Below, in pieces: positions 9,240 through 18,910 of a stretch of 64,000 nucleotides of DNA. The position numbers were made by a program, and so were the translations under genes. The DNA lies in contig NZ_RJJW01000004.1 of the NCBI RefSeq assembly GCF_003781945.1, positions 152,824 to 216,823 on the forward strand, read 5' to 3'. Below the pieces are notes generated by a model. It did no database searches. It was not told the origin of the DNA and was given only the letters and a program-made list of their open reading frames with translations. Every line of letters starts with the position of its first letter. Within the stretch, counting starts at the first letter, position 1. Origin of the DNA: Halorubrum sp. CSM-61 (GTDB lineage: Archaea; Halobacteriota; Halobacteria; Halobacteriales; Haloferacaceae).

Positions 9240-9518
9240 TCACTCCCGGATGACCCCGAGGTAGGCGGCGATCGCCTGCACGAGGTCGTTTTTCGCGGTG
9301 TCTTCGGTGCCTCGGACGACCACCGCGCCTCGCGGTTCGAACTCCCGGGAGTAGGTTTTCTCGCGTTCGATCACCGCGTCGTAGCCGACCTGTTGGACGG
9401 CCTTCGCGATCTCGTCGACGGTGGGCTCTTCGATCGCGAGGTCCATCGGGACGCGGCGCCCCTCCGACCGCGATCGGTCGGCGTCGAAGTACGCGGGATA
9501 GACGACGTTCTCGACCAT
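9240..9518 (-). CDS. srp19: Signal recognition particle 19 kDa protein
   Basis: SRP19 binds helices 6 and 8 of 7S RNA and allows SRP54 to assemble, so it acts in co-translational targeting of membrane proteins. The 92 residues begin [20 protein letters not shown], matching the conserved N terminus of archaeal SRP19 that ends in the RR-V-P segment. The pattern [20 protein letters not shown] follows. The length is normal for archaea. The gene follows the histidine kinase gene by 51 bases on the same strand and precedes gar1 by two. Confidence 0.92.
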   Translation of the reverse strand: MVENVVYPAYFDADRSRSEGRRVPMDLAIEEPTVDEIAKAVQQVGYDAVIEREKTYSREFEPRGAVVVRGTEDTAKNDLVQAIAAYLGVIRE

Positions 9519-9569
9519 ATACCGGAGAGGCGAGCGCGCGGCGTAAGGTCGTTTCGGACCCCGGCGCGC

Positions 9570-11453
9570 TCACGACGTCTTGAACTCGAACCGGGCGCCC
9601 CCGGAGTCGCCGGCGAGCGCGCGCACCTCCCAGCCGTGCGCGTCGGCGATCCGCTCCGTGATCGCGAGCCCGAGGCCCGTCCCGTTCTCCTCGGTCGTGA
9701 ACCCGCTCTCGAACACGCGGTCGCGCTCGCCTTCGGGAAGCCCGCGACCGTCGTCCTCGACGAAGAAGCCGTTTCCAGACTCCCCGTCGCCGCCGCGGAA
9801 CGCCGCCTTCCCAACGCGCACCGTAAGCGGGCCGTCGCTGGCACCGCCGTCTCTGGAACGACCGTGTTCCACACTGTTCCGGAACACGTTCTCCAAGAGC
9901 TCTCGCGTCCGAGTCGCGTTCGCGTCGATCGTCACGTCACCGTCGACGACGAGCTCGACGTCGCCGGTGTCGACGCTCCCCCACGCGTCCCTCGCGATCG
10001 CCTCGATCGAGACGGAGCTCGTCTCGCCGACCGACTCCCCCTGTCGGGCCAGCGAGAGCAGGTCGCCGACGAGCTCGTCCATGCGGTCCAGCGCCTCGGC
10101 CGCCGTTTCGAGGTGGTCCGGCTCACCGGTCTCGGCCGCGAGGTCGACGTACCCTTCCGCGACGGAGAGCGGGTTCCGAAGGTCGTGCGAGACGATGCTC
10201 GCGAACTCGTCGAGCCGCTCGTTCTGGCGTTCCAACGCCGCCTCGCGCTCGCGCCGGTCCGTCACGTCCGTGTAGATAGCGTACCCCGAGACGTTCTCGG
10301 CGTCGAGCCGGATCGGCACGACGTGGAGGATGAAGTGTCTGGGGCCGTCCGCGGTCTCGCGGGTCACCTCTCGCCTGACGTTTTCGCCGCGCTGGAGACG
10401 TTCGTTGAGCTCCGTGGCCTCGGACTCGGCATCGTCGGTGGGGGGAACGATGAAGTCGTCGACGGACTCGCCGACCACGCGCTCGGCGTCGTAGCCGAAC
10501 GTCTCCTCGAACGCGTCGTTGACCCGGTGAACGATCGGCTCGCCGTCGACGTAGTCGTAGGCGATCGCCGGGTCGGGGACGTTCGAGAACAGCGCGAGCA
10601 GGTGATCGCGTTCCGTCCGGAGCGCCTCGTCGGTGCGGATCCGGTCGAGCGTCTCCTCGACGTGGGACGCGAGCAGCTCCGCCAGCCGCCGGTCGTCCGC
10701 GTCGAACCCCTCCTCGTCGGTCGCCAGCTGAAGGACCGTGTCGTCGCCGACCGGGAGCGAGAGGAGGGTCCGGTAGGGGACCGCCTCCGCCGCCCGGGAC
10801 TCGACCACCGGCTCGCCGGTCTCGACGGCGGTCCCGACGGAGCCCCGACCGACGCGGACGCGGTCGCAGTCCCCGACCGAGACGTCCGACGAGGTCGCGA
10901 TCGGTTCGACCCACTCCCCGTCGCGGACGCCGACGACGCAGTGATATCGCGGGAACACCTCGTCGGCGACGGCGATCGCGGTTCGGTGGGCCGCCTCGAC
11001 GGATCTGACCGACGCGAGCCGGGTCACCTCCGCGTTGAGCTGCTCGATCCGCGACGGCGTACGCGCCGGGTCGTCCCGGTCGAGTCCCGGCTCCGCGCGG
11101 GACGCGAGCCAGCGGAGCGTCGCGTCGAGGTCCGCAGGCGCGGTCGCGATCGCGTCGACGAGGGGATCGGTCGCGACCGGTGAGGCAGGGTCGTCGATGA
11201 GTGCGACCACGCGGCAGAACCGGTCGCGCTCGCGGACCGCGTCGAGCCCCGCGGCGTCGAGGACGACGGCCACGTCCGCCGCCGCGAGGTCTTCGTCGCC
11301 GGGCCTCGGAGGGGCGGCGTCGCCGACGGTCGCAGAGGAGGCGTCGAACCCGATCAGCGCGTCGGCCACGTCGACCGCCTCCTCCGCGTCTCCGGCGAGG
11401 ACGAGAACGGACGCCCGCCCTCTCGGCTCGGTGTTCACGATGCCGATAGACAC
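9570..11453 (-). CDS. Histidine kinase with GAF and PAS sensor domains
   Basis: This is a cytoplasmic sensor histidine kinase of 627 residues. The order is an N-terminal receiver-like region (about 1-115), a GAF-like region around residues 140-290, a PAS domain around 300-400 ([20 protein letters not shown]), HisKA with phospho-acceptor [14 protein letters not shown], and a HATPase domain with [25 protein letters not shown] and GTGLGLAI. No transmembrane segment is visible. The open frame continues upstream to 11594, but GTG 11453 is chosen because a TTTATCC box lies about 20 bases before it, giving a leaderless start. It is divergent from alaS and upstream of srp19. Confidence 0.9.
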   Translation of the reverse strand: MSIGIVNTEPRGRASVLVLAGDAEEAVDVADALIGFDASSATVGDAAPPRPGDEDLAAADVAVVLDAAGLDAVRERDRFCRVVALIDDPASPVATDPLVDAIATAPADLDATLRWLASRAEPGLDRDDPARTPSRIEQLNAEVTRLASVRSVEAAHRTAIAVADEVFPRYHCVVGVRDGEWVEPIATSSDVSVGDCDRVRVGRGSVGTAVETGEPVVESRAAEAVPYRTLLSLPVGDDTVLQLATDEEGFDADDRRLAELLASHVEETLDRIRTDEALRTERDHLLALFSNVPDPAIAYDYVDGEPIVHRVNDAFEETFGYDAERVVGESVDDFIVPPTDDAESEATELNERLQRGENVRREVTRETADGPRHFILHVVPIRLDAENVSGYAIYTDVTDRREREAALERQNERLDEFASIVSHDLRNPLSVAEGYVDLAAETGEPDHLETAAEALDRMDELVGDLLSLARQGESVGETSSVSIEAIARDAWGSVDTGDVELVVDGDVTIDANATRTRELLENVFRNSVEHGRSRDGGASDGPLTVRVGKAAFRGGDGESGNGFFVEDDGRGLPEGERDRVFESGFTTEENGTGLGLAITERIADAHGWEVRALAGDSGGARFEFKTS

Positions 11454-11462
11454 AACTGGAGC

Positions 11463-11480
11463 GCGGATAAATTTTCCTCT
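11463..11480 (-). promoter_or_regulatory. TATA-like promoter of the histidine kinase gene
   Basis: On the minus strand the AT-rich stretch GGAAAATTTATCC lies about 20-30 bases before GTG 11453. It is the only AT-rich patch in the region and supports a leaderless start there. The core may be somewhat closer to the start than usual, so the exact start is not certain. Confidence 0.5.
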
Positions 11481-11577
11481 CGTCGTCGGTTTTTCTGAGG
11501 TAGGGACCGACATGTCGGAAGCGAGAGGCGCGTTCTCTCCCCGAACGCGGCCGAAGCGGTCGCGAGACACCCCGGAA

Positions 11578-11587
11578 CCCTTTTGGA
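11578..11587 (+). promoter_or_regulatory. TATA-like promoter of alaS
   Basis: CCCTTTTGGA lies 24-33 bases before the alaS ATG, at the distance expected for a leaderless archaeal promoter. The same CTTTTG-type box recurs before the citrate synthase, purB and acyl-CoA dehydrogenase genes in this window. Confidence 0.55.
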
Positions 11588-11610
11588 GGAACACGGGTCA
11601 CGTTCCAGTA

Positions 11611-14391
11611 ATGAGCGATCTCGAAGCGGAGTACCGCCTCGACTACTTCGAGGAGGAAGGGTTCGAGCGGAAGGAGTGCCCCTCCTGTGGCGCGCACTTC
11701 TGGACGCGCGACCCCGACCGCGAACTGTGCGGCGAGCCCCCCTGCGAGGACTACAGCTTCATCGACGATCCGGGCTTCCCGGAGGCCCACTCCCTCTCGG
11801 AGATGCGGGAGGCGTTCCTCTCCTTCTTCGAGGAGCACGGCCACGAGCGGATCGACCCGTACCCGGTCGCCGCGAACCGCTGGCGCGACGACGTGCTCCT
11901 GACGCAGGCGTCGATCTACGACTTCCAGCCGCTCGTCACGTCGGGCCAGACCCCGCCGCCGGCGAACCCCCTCACCATCTCGCAACCCTGCATCCGGATG
12001 CAGGACATCGACAACGTCGGCAAGACGGGCCGGCACACGATGGCCTTCGAGATGATGGCCCACCACGCGTTCAACACGCGCGAGGAGGTCGACGAGGGCG
12101 AGTACGCCTACCACGGCGAGGTGTACTGGAAAGACGAGACGGTCGAGTACTGCGACGAGCTGTTCGAGAGTCTGGGCGCGGATCTGGAGGAGATCACCTA
12201 CATCGAGGACCCGTGGGTCGGCGGCGGAAACGCCGGTCCCGCGATCGAGGTCATCTACAAGGGCGCCGAGCTGGCGACGCTCGTCTTCATGTGTATGGAG
12301 CGGGACCCCGACGGCGACTACGAGATGAAGGACGGGCACACGTACTCGTTCATGGACACGTACATCGTCGACACCGGGTACGGGCTCGAGCGGTGGACGT
12401 GGATGAGTCAGGGGACCGCGACGGTGTACGAGGCGGTCTACCCCGACGCGATCGACTTCCTGAAGGAGAACGCGGGGATCGAACGCACGGAGGAGGAACG
12501 GGAACTGGTCCACCGCGCCGCGAAGCTCTCCGGTCGGCTCGACATCGACGACGTCGACGACGTGGAGGACGCCCGCGGCGAGATCGCAGACCGGCTCGAC
12601 GTCGACGTCGACCGGCTCCGCGAGCTCGTCGAACCGCTCGAATCGATCTACGCGATCGCCGACCACTCGCGGACGCTCGCGTACATGTTCGGCGACGGGA
12701 TCGTCCCCTCGAACGTCGGGACCGGCTACCTCGCCCGGATGGTGCTGCGGCGCACGAAGCGGCTCGTCGACGAGGTCGGCGTCGACGCCCCGCTCGACGA
12801 GTTAGTCGACATGCAGGCCGAGCGGCTCGGCTACGAGAACCGCGACACGATCCGCGAGATCGTCCGCACCGAGGAGCGGAAGTACCGCAAGACGCTCGAG
12901 CGCGGCTCCCGGAAGGTGGAGTCGCTCGCGGACGAGTACGCCGGCACGGGCGAGCCGATCCCCACGGAGGCGCTCTTGGAGCTGTACGACTCCCACGGCA
13001 TCCAGCCCGACATGGTCGCCGACATCGCCGCCGAGCGCGGCGCGACCGTCGACGTGCCCGACGACTTCTACGCGCTCGTCGCCGACCGCCACGAGGAGGA
13101 GGACGGCGAGGACGCGGGGGAGGACCGCGACGACCGCTTCGGCGACCTCCCCGAGACGGAGAAGCTGTTCTACGACGACCAGGGCCGCACCGAGTTCGAG
13201 GCGGTCGTCCTCGACGTGTTCGAGCGCGACGAGGGGTACGACGTGGTCTTGGACCAGACGATGTTCTACCCGGAGGGCGGCGGCCAGCCGGCCGACAGGG
13301 GCCAGCTCACGGCCGGCGAGACGACCGTCGACGTGGTCGACGTCCAGGAGCGCGACGGCGTCGTGCTCCACCGCACCGACGCCGACCCGGGCAAGGGGGA
13401 GTTCGTCAAGGGCCAGGTCGACGGCGACCGCCGCGACCGGCTCCGCGCGCACCACACGGCGACCCACCTGATCGGCCACGCGGCCCGCGAGGTGCTCGGC
13501 GATCACGTCCGGCAGGCGGGCGCCCAGAAGGGGATCGACTCTTCCCGCCTCGACGTGCGCCACTTCGAGCGGATCACCCGCGAGCAGGTCAAAGAGATCG
13601 AACGCGTCGCCAACGAGCTCGTCCGCGACGACGTGCCGGTCAAACAGGAGTGGCCCGACCGCAACGAGGCGGAGGCCGAGCACGGCTTCGACCTCTACCA
13701 GGGGGGCGTCCCGCCGGGAACGAACGTCCGTCTGATCCACGTCGGCGACGCCGACGTGCAGGCCTGCGCCGGCACCCACGCCGAGCGCACCGGCGAGATC
13801 GGCGCGGTGAAGGTGCTGAAGACGGAGCCGGTCCAGGACGGCGTCGAGCGGATCGTGTTCGCCGCGGGCGGCGCGGCGATCGAGGCGACCCAGCGCACGG
13901 AGGACGCGCTGTACGACGCCGCCGACGCGCTCGACGTCGACCCGCTCGACGTGCCCGAGACGGCCGAGCGGTTCTTCGACGAGTGGAAGGCGCGGGGCAA
14001 GGAGATCGAGTCGCTCAAAGAGGAGCTGGCGGCGGCTCGCGCCTCCGGCGGCGCCGACGCCGAGGAGGTCGACGTCGGCGGCGTCACCGCGGTGATCCAA
14101 CGGCTCGACGGCGACGCCGACGAGCTGCGCGCGACCGCCAACGCCCACGTCGACGACGGGAAGGTCGCGGTCGTCGGCAGCGGGGCGGGCGGCTCCGCGA
14201 GCTTCGTGGTCGGCGTCCCCGACGGCGTCGACGTGAACGCCGGGCAGGTGGTCTCGGAGCTCGCCGGCCGCGTCGGCGGCGGCGGCGGCGGTCCGCCGGA
14301 CTTCGCGCAGGGCGGCGGCCCGGACGGGGACGCGCTCGACGACGCCCTGGCGGCGGCGCCGGACGTGCTCCGCAGCCTCCAGGAGGCCTGA
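11611..14391 (+). CDS. alaS: Alanyl-tRNA synthetase, archaeal type
   Basis: AlaRS charges tRNA-Ala with alanine. The 926 residues begin with an archaeal N-terminal zinc-type module (CPSCGAHFW) and the class II catalytic core. The DHHA2/editing region follows with zinc ligands [10 protein letters not shown] and [14 protein letters not shown], and then a C-terminal oligomerisation/C-Ala domain ending in Gly-rich [19 protein letters not shown]. The length is typical for archaea. The reading frame continues upstream, but the ATG at 11611 follows a CTTTTGG box. A tRNA-Ala gene is in the same window near 58.7 kb. Confidence 0.96.
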   Translation: MSDLEAEYRLDYFEEEGFERKECPSCGAHFWTRDPDRELCGEPPCEDYSFIDDPGFPEAHSLSEMREAFLSFFEEHGHERIDPYPVAANRWRDDVLLTQASIYDFQPLVTSGQTPPPANPLTISQPCIRMQDIDNVGKTGRHTMAFEMMAHHAFNTREEVDEGEYAYHGEVYWKDETVEYCDELFESLGADLEEITYIEDPWVGGGNAGPAIEVIYKGAELATLVFMCMERDPDGDYEMKDGHTYSFMDTYIVDTGYGLERWTWMSQGTATVYEAVYPDAIDFLKENAGIERTEEERELVHRAAKLSGRLDIDDVDDVEDARGEIADRLDVDVDRLRELVEPLESIYAIADHSRTLAYMFGDGIVPSNVGTGYLARMVLRRTKRLVDEVGVDAPLDELVDMQAERLGYENRDTIREIVRTEERKYRKTLERGSRKVESLADEYAGTGEPIPTEALLELYDSHGIQPDMVADIAAERGATVDVPDDFYALVADRHEEEDGEDAGEDRDDRFGDLPETEKLFYDDQGRTEFEAVVLDVFERDEGYDVVLDQTMFYPEGGGQPADRGQLTAGETTVDVVDVQERDGVVLHRTDADPGKGEFVKGQVDGDRRDRLRAHHTATHLIGHAAREVLGDHVRQAGAQKGIDSSRLDVRHFERITREQVKEIERVANELVRDDVPVKQEWPDRNEAEAEHGFDLYQGGVPPGTNVRLIHVGDADVQACAGTHAERTGEIGAVKVLKTEPVQDGVERIVFAAGGAAIEATQRTEDALYDAADALDVDPLDVPETAERFFDEWKARGKEIESLKEELAAARASGGADAEEVDVGGVTAVIQRLDGDADELRATANAHVDDGKVAVVGSGAGGSASFVVGVPDGVDVNAGQVVSELAGRVGGGGGGPPDFAQGGGPDGDALDDALAAAPDVLRSLQEA

Positions 14392-14412
14392 CGACTGCCC
14401 CCCGAGTCCGCT

Positions 14413-15219
14413 ATGCCACGCGCGAACAACGCCGGCGTCGAGGTCCGGTACGAGGTGGACGCTCCGGACGCCGGCGACCCCGACGAGGCGGTCGTGTTCT
14501 GCGGCGACGTGGGGCTGGGCGCGTGGCAGTTCGGCTGGCAACACGCCGCGCTCGCGGGCCCGCACACGGTGATCACGCCCGAGACGCGCGGCGTCGGTCG
14601 ATCAGACGCGCCGCCGGGACCGTACACGGTCGAGGAGCTCGCGAGCGACGTGGACGCGGTGTGTTCCGCGGAGGGAATCAGGAACGCCCATCTCGTCGGG
14701 TACGGGCTCGGCGGGATGGTCGCACTCGCGTACGCGCTCGCGTCGTCGCGCCCGGCGAGCCTCTCGGTCGTCGGGACGCCGCCCGCGGGCGACGCCTACA
14801 ACCCCGACGGGGTGTGGGCCGACCCGTCGACGCCGGCGGCCGTGAAGGGGTCGCTGAACGGGCTGCTCTCGGAGTCGTTCCGGGAGACGCATCCCGACGT
14901 GTGCTCGCGGATCGTCGAGTGGCGGCTCGGCGAGGACGCCGACCGCGAGACGTTCGAGGCCCACCGCGCCGCGGTCGAGGGGTTCGACGTCTCGGACCGG
15001 CTGTACGAGCTCACGACGCCGACCCTCGTCGTCCACGGCACGGAGGACGCCGCGTGCCCGAAGACGGCGGCGGAGGGGCTCGCGAAGGGGCTCCCGCGCG
15101 GAGAGCTCCGCTCGGTCGCGGGCGCGCGCCACCTCGTCGGCGTGGAGGCGTCCGCCGCGGTCAACGACGCGCTCGTCGGCTGGCTCGCGGAACACGCCGC
15201 GGACCCCTTCTCGGAGTGA
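14413..15219 (+). CDS. Alpha/beta hydrolase fold protein lacking the nucleophile serine
   Basis: This 268-residue protein has the alpha/beta hydrolase pattern. The oxyanion and cap elements include TRGVGRSDAPPGPYT near residues 58-72, the candidate acid aspartate is in VVHGTEDAACP and the candidate histidine in AGARHLVG. The nucleophile elbow, normally G-x-S-x-G, reads GYGLGG, with glycine (GGG codon, 14704-14706) where the catalytic serine should be. It may be a non-enzymatic fold member or use a different chemistry. It follows alaS by 21 bases and may be cotranscribed. The substrate is unknown. Confidence 0.82.
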   Translation: MPRANNAGVEVRYEVDAPDAGDPDEAVVFCGDVGLGAWQFGWQHAALAGPHTVITPETRGVGRSDAPPGPYTVEELASDVDAVCSAEGIRNAHLVGYGLGGMVALAYALASSRPASLSVVGTPPAGDAYNPDGVWADPSTPAAVKGSLNGLLSESFRETHPDVCSRIVEWRLGEDADRETFEAHRAAVEGFDVSDRLYELTTPTLVVHGTEDAACPKTAAEGLAKGLPRGELRSVAGARHLVGVEASAAVNDALVGWLAEHAADPFSE

Positions 15220-15312
15220 GCGGGGCCCGGGTCGGGGAGCCGCCGCTCGCTAACGCCGGTAGCGCTTCCCGACGTCGCAACCGTTTTGCCTCGCCGCGTC
15301 TCAGGGTGTCCA

Positions 15313-16029
15313 ATGACACGGCTTCGGTTCGCGCTGCTGAACGCCGCCCACGAGGGCGCGAACACCCGCCGGAACTTCCGGCGGGAGCTCGACGCCGACC
15401 TCGTCGAGTTCTCGGCCAGCGAGGGCCACCTCCCCGACCACACCGAGTTCGACGGGGTCGTGGTCACCGGATCGCGCTCGTCGGTCTACTGGGACGAGGC
15501 GTGGATCCCGCCGCTCGTCGACTACGTCCGCGAGGCCGCGGCGGCCGGCCTCCCGGTGCTCGGCGTCTGTTACGGTCACCAAGTGCTCGCGGAGGCGCTG
15601 GGCGGGCGCGTCGCCGGGATGGACGAGTTCGAGATCGGATACAACGAGGTGCGCCGCCGCGGCGACGACGAGCTGTTCGCGGGGATCGACGAGGAGTTCA
15701 CCGTCTTCACGACCCACGGCGACGCCGTCGTGGAGCTCCCGCCGGGCGCGACCCTGCTCGCCGAGAACGACCACGGGGTCCACGCGTTCCGGGACGGCCA
15801 CTGCTGGGGCGTCCAGTTCCACCCCGAGTACGACCTCGAGTCGGCGCGTGACGTCACGGAGGGGAAACGCGAGCGCCTCGGCGACGCCCGCGTCGACGCG
15901 GTGCTGGCCGAGATCACGCCCGACGCCTACGAGGCTGCTTGCGAGGTGAAGCCCCTGTTCAACAACTTCGTCGCGTACGCCCGCCGGCTGAAGGCCGACC
16001 GGGGAGCGGTCGCGGCGGCCGACGACTGA
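15313..16029 (+). CDS. Class I glutamine amidotransferase domain protein
   Basis: This is a stand-alone GMP-synthase-like glutaminase of 238 residues. The nucleophile elbow GVCYGHQVLAEALGG carries the catalytic cysteine, and GVQFHPEYD supplies the histidine and glutamate of the triad. The substrate and acceptor are unknown; such proteins are often annotated as type 1 glutamine amidotransferases. No synthetase partner is adjacent. The ATG at 15313 follows a CGTTTTGCC box about 30 bases upstream. A start nine codons earlier is possible but would lie on that box. Confidence 0.88.
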   Translation: MTRLRFALLNAAHEGANTRRNFRRELDADLVEFSASEGHLPDHTEFDGVVVTGSRSSVYWDEAWIPPLVDYVREAAAAGLPVLGVCYGHQVLAEALGGRVAGMDEFEIGYNEVRRRGDDELFAGIDEEFTVFTTHGDAVVELPPGATLLAENDHGVHAFRDGHCWGVQFHPEYDLESARDVTEGKRERLGDARVDAVLAEITPDAYEAACEVKPLFNNFVAYARRLKADRGAVAAADD

Positions 16030-16126
16030 TCGGTCGCCCGTCGCGGCGCGGCGAGCGATCGTCTCGCCCCGCGCCGCCGTGTCGTCGCCGACAGCTACTT
16101 CTCTCGCGAGCGTCTCTCACTACGCA

Positions 16127-16720
16127 ATGATCGTTCGACGAGCGAGGGTGCTTCTGGATCGGGTCCGATCCGAGCTCCACCGTTCGTTCACCGACGAGTT
16201 CACGTCCCACGAAACGGCCGGAAGCTTCTCGCTCGGCGTGTTCATCACGATGCTTCCGACCCTCGGGACGGGGCTACTCGCCTTCGTCGTGCTCGCGTGG
16301 GCGATCGACCGGATCAATAAGGTCGCGATGTTCGCGTCCGTGATCGTGTTCAACCCCGTGGTGAAGTGGGGCGTGTACGGCACCAGCTTCACGCTCGGGA
16401 CGGTGATCCTCGGTCCCGTCCCCGGCGTGTCGCCCTCGTCGGTGTCGCTGTCGGCGGGGCCGGCCATCGTGACGCGGCTCGTCGTCGGCAACCTGATCCT
16501 CGCGGTCGCCGCCGCCGGGGCGAGCTACGTCGTCTCTCACCGGATCGTCGCGGCGTACGAGCGCCGAGAGGTCGGCGTCGTCGACGCGGTGACGGGCGCC
16601 GTCGGCGCCGATGGGGACGGGGCGGGCGATTCCGACGACCCCGACCGATCCGAGACCGCCGAGACCGCCGGGACCGCGGGCGGCGCGAGCGATCCGAAGG
16701 CCGCCGACTCCCCCGAGTGA
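16127..16720 (+). CDS. DUF2062-type membrane protein
   Basis: This protein of about 197 residues has an N-terminal amphipathic region and membrane helices (FSLGVFITMLPTLGTGLLAF, VAMFASVIVFNPVVKWGVYG, LVVGNLILAVAAAGASYVV) that match the DUF2062 family, found as a membrane module in bacteria and archaea. The C terminus is a low-complexity acidic tail rich in Asp, Thr, Ala and Gly. The ATG at 16127 places the start just before the conserved basic segment; an upstream GTG/ATG extension to 16079 is possible. The function is unknown. Confidence 0.8.
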   Translation: MIVRRARVLLDRVRSELHRSFTDEFTSHETAGSFSLGVFITMLPTLGTGLLAFVVLAWAIDRINKVAMFASVIVFNPVVKWGVYGTSFTLGTVILGPVPGVSPSSVSLSAGPAIVTRLVVGNLILAVAAAGASYVVSHRIVAAYERREVGVVDAVTGAVGADGDGAGDSDDPDRSETAETAGTAGGASDPKAADSPE

Positions 16721-16785
16721 CTACCCCACGGGTCGAACCCGCACGGGTCGAACACCCTTATACGGTTCCCGCCCGGACTCAGGGT

Positions 16786-18684
16786 ATGAACGTAGTACCG
16801 GACACCAGTGCGGTCGTGGACGGCCGCGTGTCCGAACGCGTCGAGGACGGGACCTACGCGGCGGCGACGGTGCTCGTCCCGGAGGCCGTCGTCGGCGAAC
16901 TGGAGTCGCAGGCCAACGACGGGCTCGAATCGGGGTGGGACGGGCTGAGCGAGCTCAAGCGGCTCGCCGACCTCGCCGACGAGGGGACGATCGAGCTTGA
17001 GTACGTCGGCGAACGCGCCGACGGCGACGCCCGATCGCACGCCCACGAGGGCGACGTGGACGCGCTGATCCGCGACATCGCCGCCGACCGCGACGCCACG
17101 CTCCTCTCCAGCGATATCGTGCAGGCCGAGGTCGCCCGCGCGAAGGGGATCGGCGTCGAGTACGTCGAGCCGGTCGCCCGCGGCGTCGTCGACGAGCTGC
17201 CGATCCAGCACTTTTTCACCGACGAGACGATGTCGGTCCACCTCAAGACGGGGACGAAACCGAAGGCGAAGCGCGGCGCCCTCGGCGAGATGCGGTACGA
17301 GGTCATCGACGAGACGGAGACGAGCGAAGAGCAGATGCGCGAGTGGGCCACCGGCATCGTCGACCTGGCGCGGCAGTCCAACGAGGGGTTCATCGAGCTC
17401 TCCGACGACGGGATGGACATCGTCCAGTTCCGCAACTACCGGATCGCGGTCGCGCGCCCGCCGTTCGCGGACGGGATCGAGATCACGGCCGTCAGACCGA
17501 TCGCGAAGACGACGCTCGACGACTACGAGTTCGCCGACGAGCTCCGCGAGCGGTTCAAAGAGCGGAAGCGCGGCGTGCTCATCTCCGGGTCGCCGGGCGC
17601 CGGGAAGTCGACGTTCGCGCAGGCGGTCGCGGAGTTCCTTTCGGACAGCGACTACGCGGTCAAGACGATGGAGAAGCCGCGCGACCTGCAGGTCGGACCG
17701 GAGATCACCCAGTACGGCGCGCTCGGCGGCGAGATGGAGAACACGGCCGACTCCCTCCTCTTAGTCCGCCCCGACTACACCATCTACGACGAGGTCCGGA
17801 AGACGAACGACTTCGAGGTGTTCTCGGACATGCGGATGGCCGGCGTCGGGATGGTCGGCGTCGTCCACGCGTCGCGCGCCATCGACGCGCTCCAGCGGCT
17901 CGTCGGCCGGGTCGAGCTCGGGATGATCCCCCAGATCGTCGACACCGTCGTCTACATCGAGGCCGGCGAGGTCCACACCGTCTACGACGTGACCACCGAG
18001 GTGAAGGTGCCCGCGGGGCTCACCGCCGAGGACCTCGCGCGCCCGGTGATCCAGGTGTCGAACTTCGAGACGGGCCGGCCGGAGTACGAGATCTACACGT
18101 TCAACCGGCAGGTCGTCACGGTCCCGCTCAACGAGGACGGCGGCGAGGCCGAGAGCGAGACGGGCGTCGGCCGGATCGCCAAACAGGAGATCGAACGCGA
18201 GATCAAGTCGGTCGCGCACGGCCACGTCGACGTCGAGCTCACGGGGAACGACGGGGCTGTCGTGTACGTCTCCGAGGGCGACATCGGCACGGTCATCGGC
18301 AAGGGCGGCGGTCGGATCAGCGACATCGAGAACCGACTCGGGATCGAGATCGACGTCCGCACCCACGACGAGAAGCCGGGCGGTCGCGGGGGCGGCTCCG
18401 GCGGCGGTCGCGGCGCGAACGGGCAAGACGACGGTCGCGGCGGACAGGTCGGCGAGGAACGCGGCATCGTCGTGACTCCGGAGATCACCTCTCGGCACGT
18501 CGTCATCGACGTCGACGCCGGGGTGGGCGAGACGGTGGAGGTGCGCGCGGACGGCGAGTACCTGTTCACCGCCACCGTCGGCCGCGGGGGCGAGGTGCAG
18601 GTGTCCCGCGGCTCCGCGATCGCCGAGGAGCTGGAGGACGCGATCGACCGGAAGCGCACCGTGACGGTCGTGCCGGCCCGCTGA
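16786..18684 (+). CDS. PIN-domain / PilT-like ATPase with KH domain
   Basis: This is a 632-residue fusion. The N-terminal PIN ribonuclease-like domain (VVPDTSAVVDGR, then LLSSDIVQAE) carries acidic metal ligands. A PilT/VirB11-type ATPase follows, with Walker A GSPGAGKST near residue 267 and a Walker-B-like region near LLVRPDYTIYDEVRK. A KH RNA-binding domain follows (IGTVIGKGGGRISDIENRLG), then a Gly-rich linker and a C-terminal beta domain. It belongs to the archaeal PINc-VapC family ATPases, which probably act on RNA, although the substrate is not established. It is single-copy here with no antitoxin-like partner. A CACCCTTATACGG box lies about 28 bases upstream of the ATG. Confidence 0.9.
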   Translation: MNVVPDTSAVVDGRVSERVEDGTYAAATVLVPEAVVGELESQANDGLESGWDGLSELKRLADLADEGTIELEYVGERADGDARSHAHEGDVDALIRDIAADRDATLLSSDIVQAEVARAKGIGVEYVEPVARGVVDELPIQHFFTDETMSVHLKTGTKPKAKRGALGEMRYEVIDETETSEEQMREWATGIVDLARQSNEGFIELSDDGMDIVQFRNYRIAVARPPFADGIEITAVRPIAKTTLDDYEFADELRERFKERKRGVLISGSPGAGKSTFAQAVAEFLSDSDYAVKTMEKPRDLQVGPEITQYGALGGEMENTADSLLLVRPDYTIYDEVRKTNDFEVFSDMRMAGVGMVGVVHASRAIDALQRLVGRVELGMIPQIVDTVVYIEAGEVHTVYDVTTEVKVPAGLTAEDLARPVIQVSNFETGRPEYEIYTFNRQVVTVPLNEDGGEAESETGVGRIAKQEIEREIKSVAHGHVDVELTGNDGAVVYVSEGDIGTVIGKGGGRISDIENRLGIEIDVRTHDEKPGGRGGGSGGGRGANGQDDGRGGQVGEERGIVVTPEITSRHVVIDVDAGVGETVEVRADGEYLFTATVGRGGEVQVSRGSAIAEELEDAIDRKRTVTVVPAR

Positions 18685-18880
18685 TCCGGTCGGCTACCGA
18701 TCGGCGCTCCGAGTCGTCTATCGTCGCACCGGATCGCTGATCGTCGGGCTTCCCCGCCCGTCTCGGACGGGATCGCGAGAGTTCGTCAACGAGTCCCGCG
18801 AAAACCGGTCGACTGCGACGCCGTCGTCCGACGCTGACCGATTCGACGATCGTCGTGTGGATTCCTCCTGAAAGATAACG

Positions 18881-18890
18881 CTTTTTTGGT
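18881..18890 (+). promoter_or_regulatory. TATA-like promoter of citrate synthase gene
   Basis: CTTTTTTGGT lies about 21-30 bases before the ATG of the citrate synthase gene. The 226 bases between the PIN-ATPase and this gene hold no convincing open frame. Confidence 0.5.
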
Positions 18891-18910
18891 GGTGGTCGGA
18901 AGTTCAGGGC

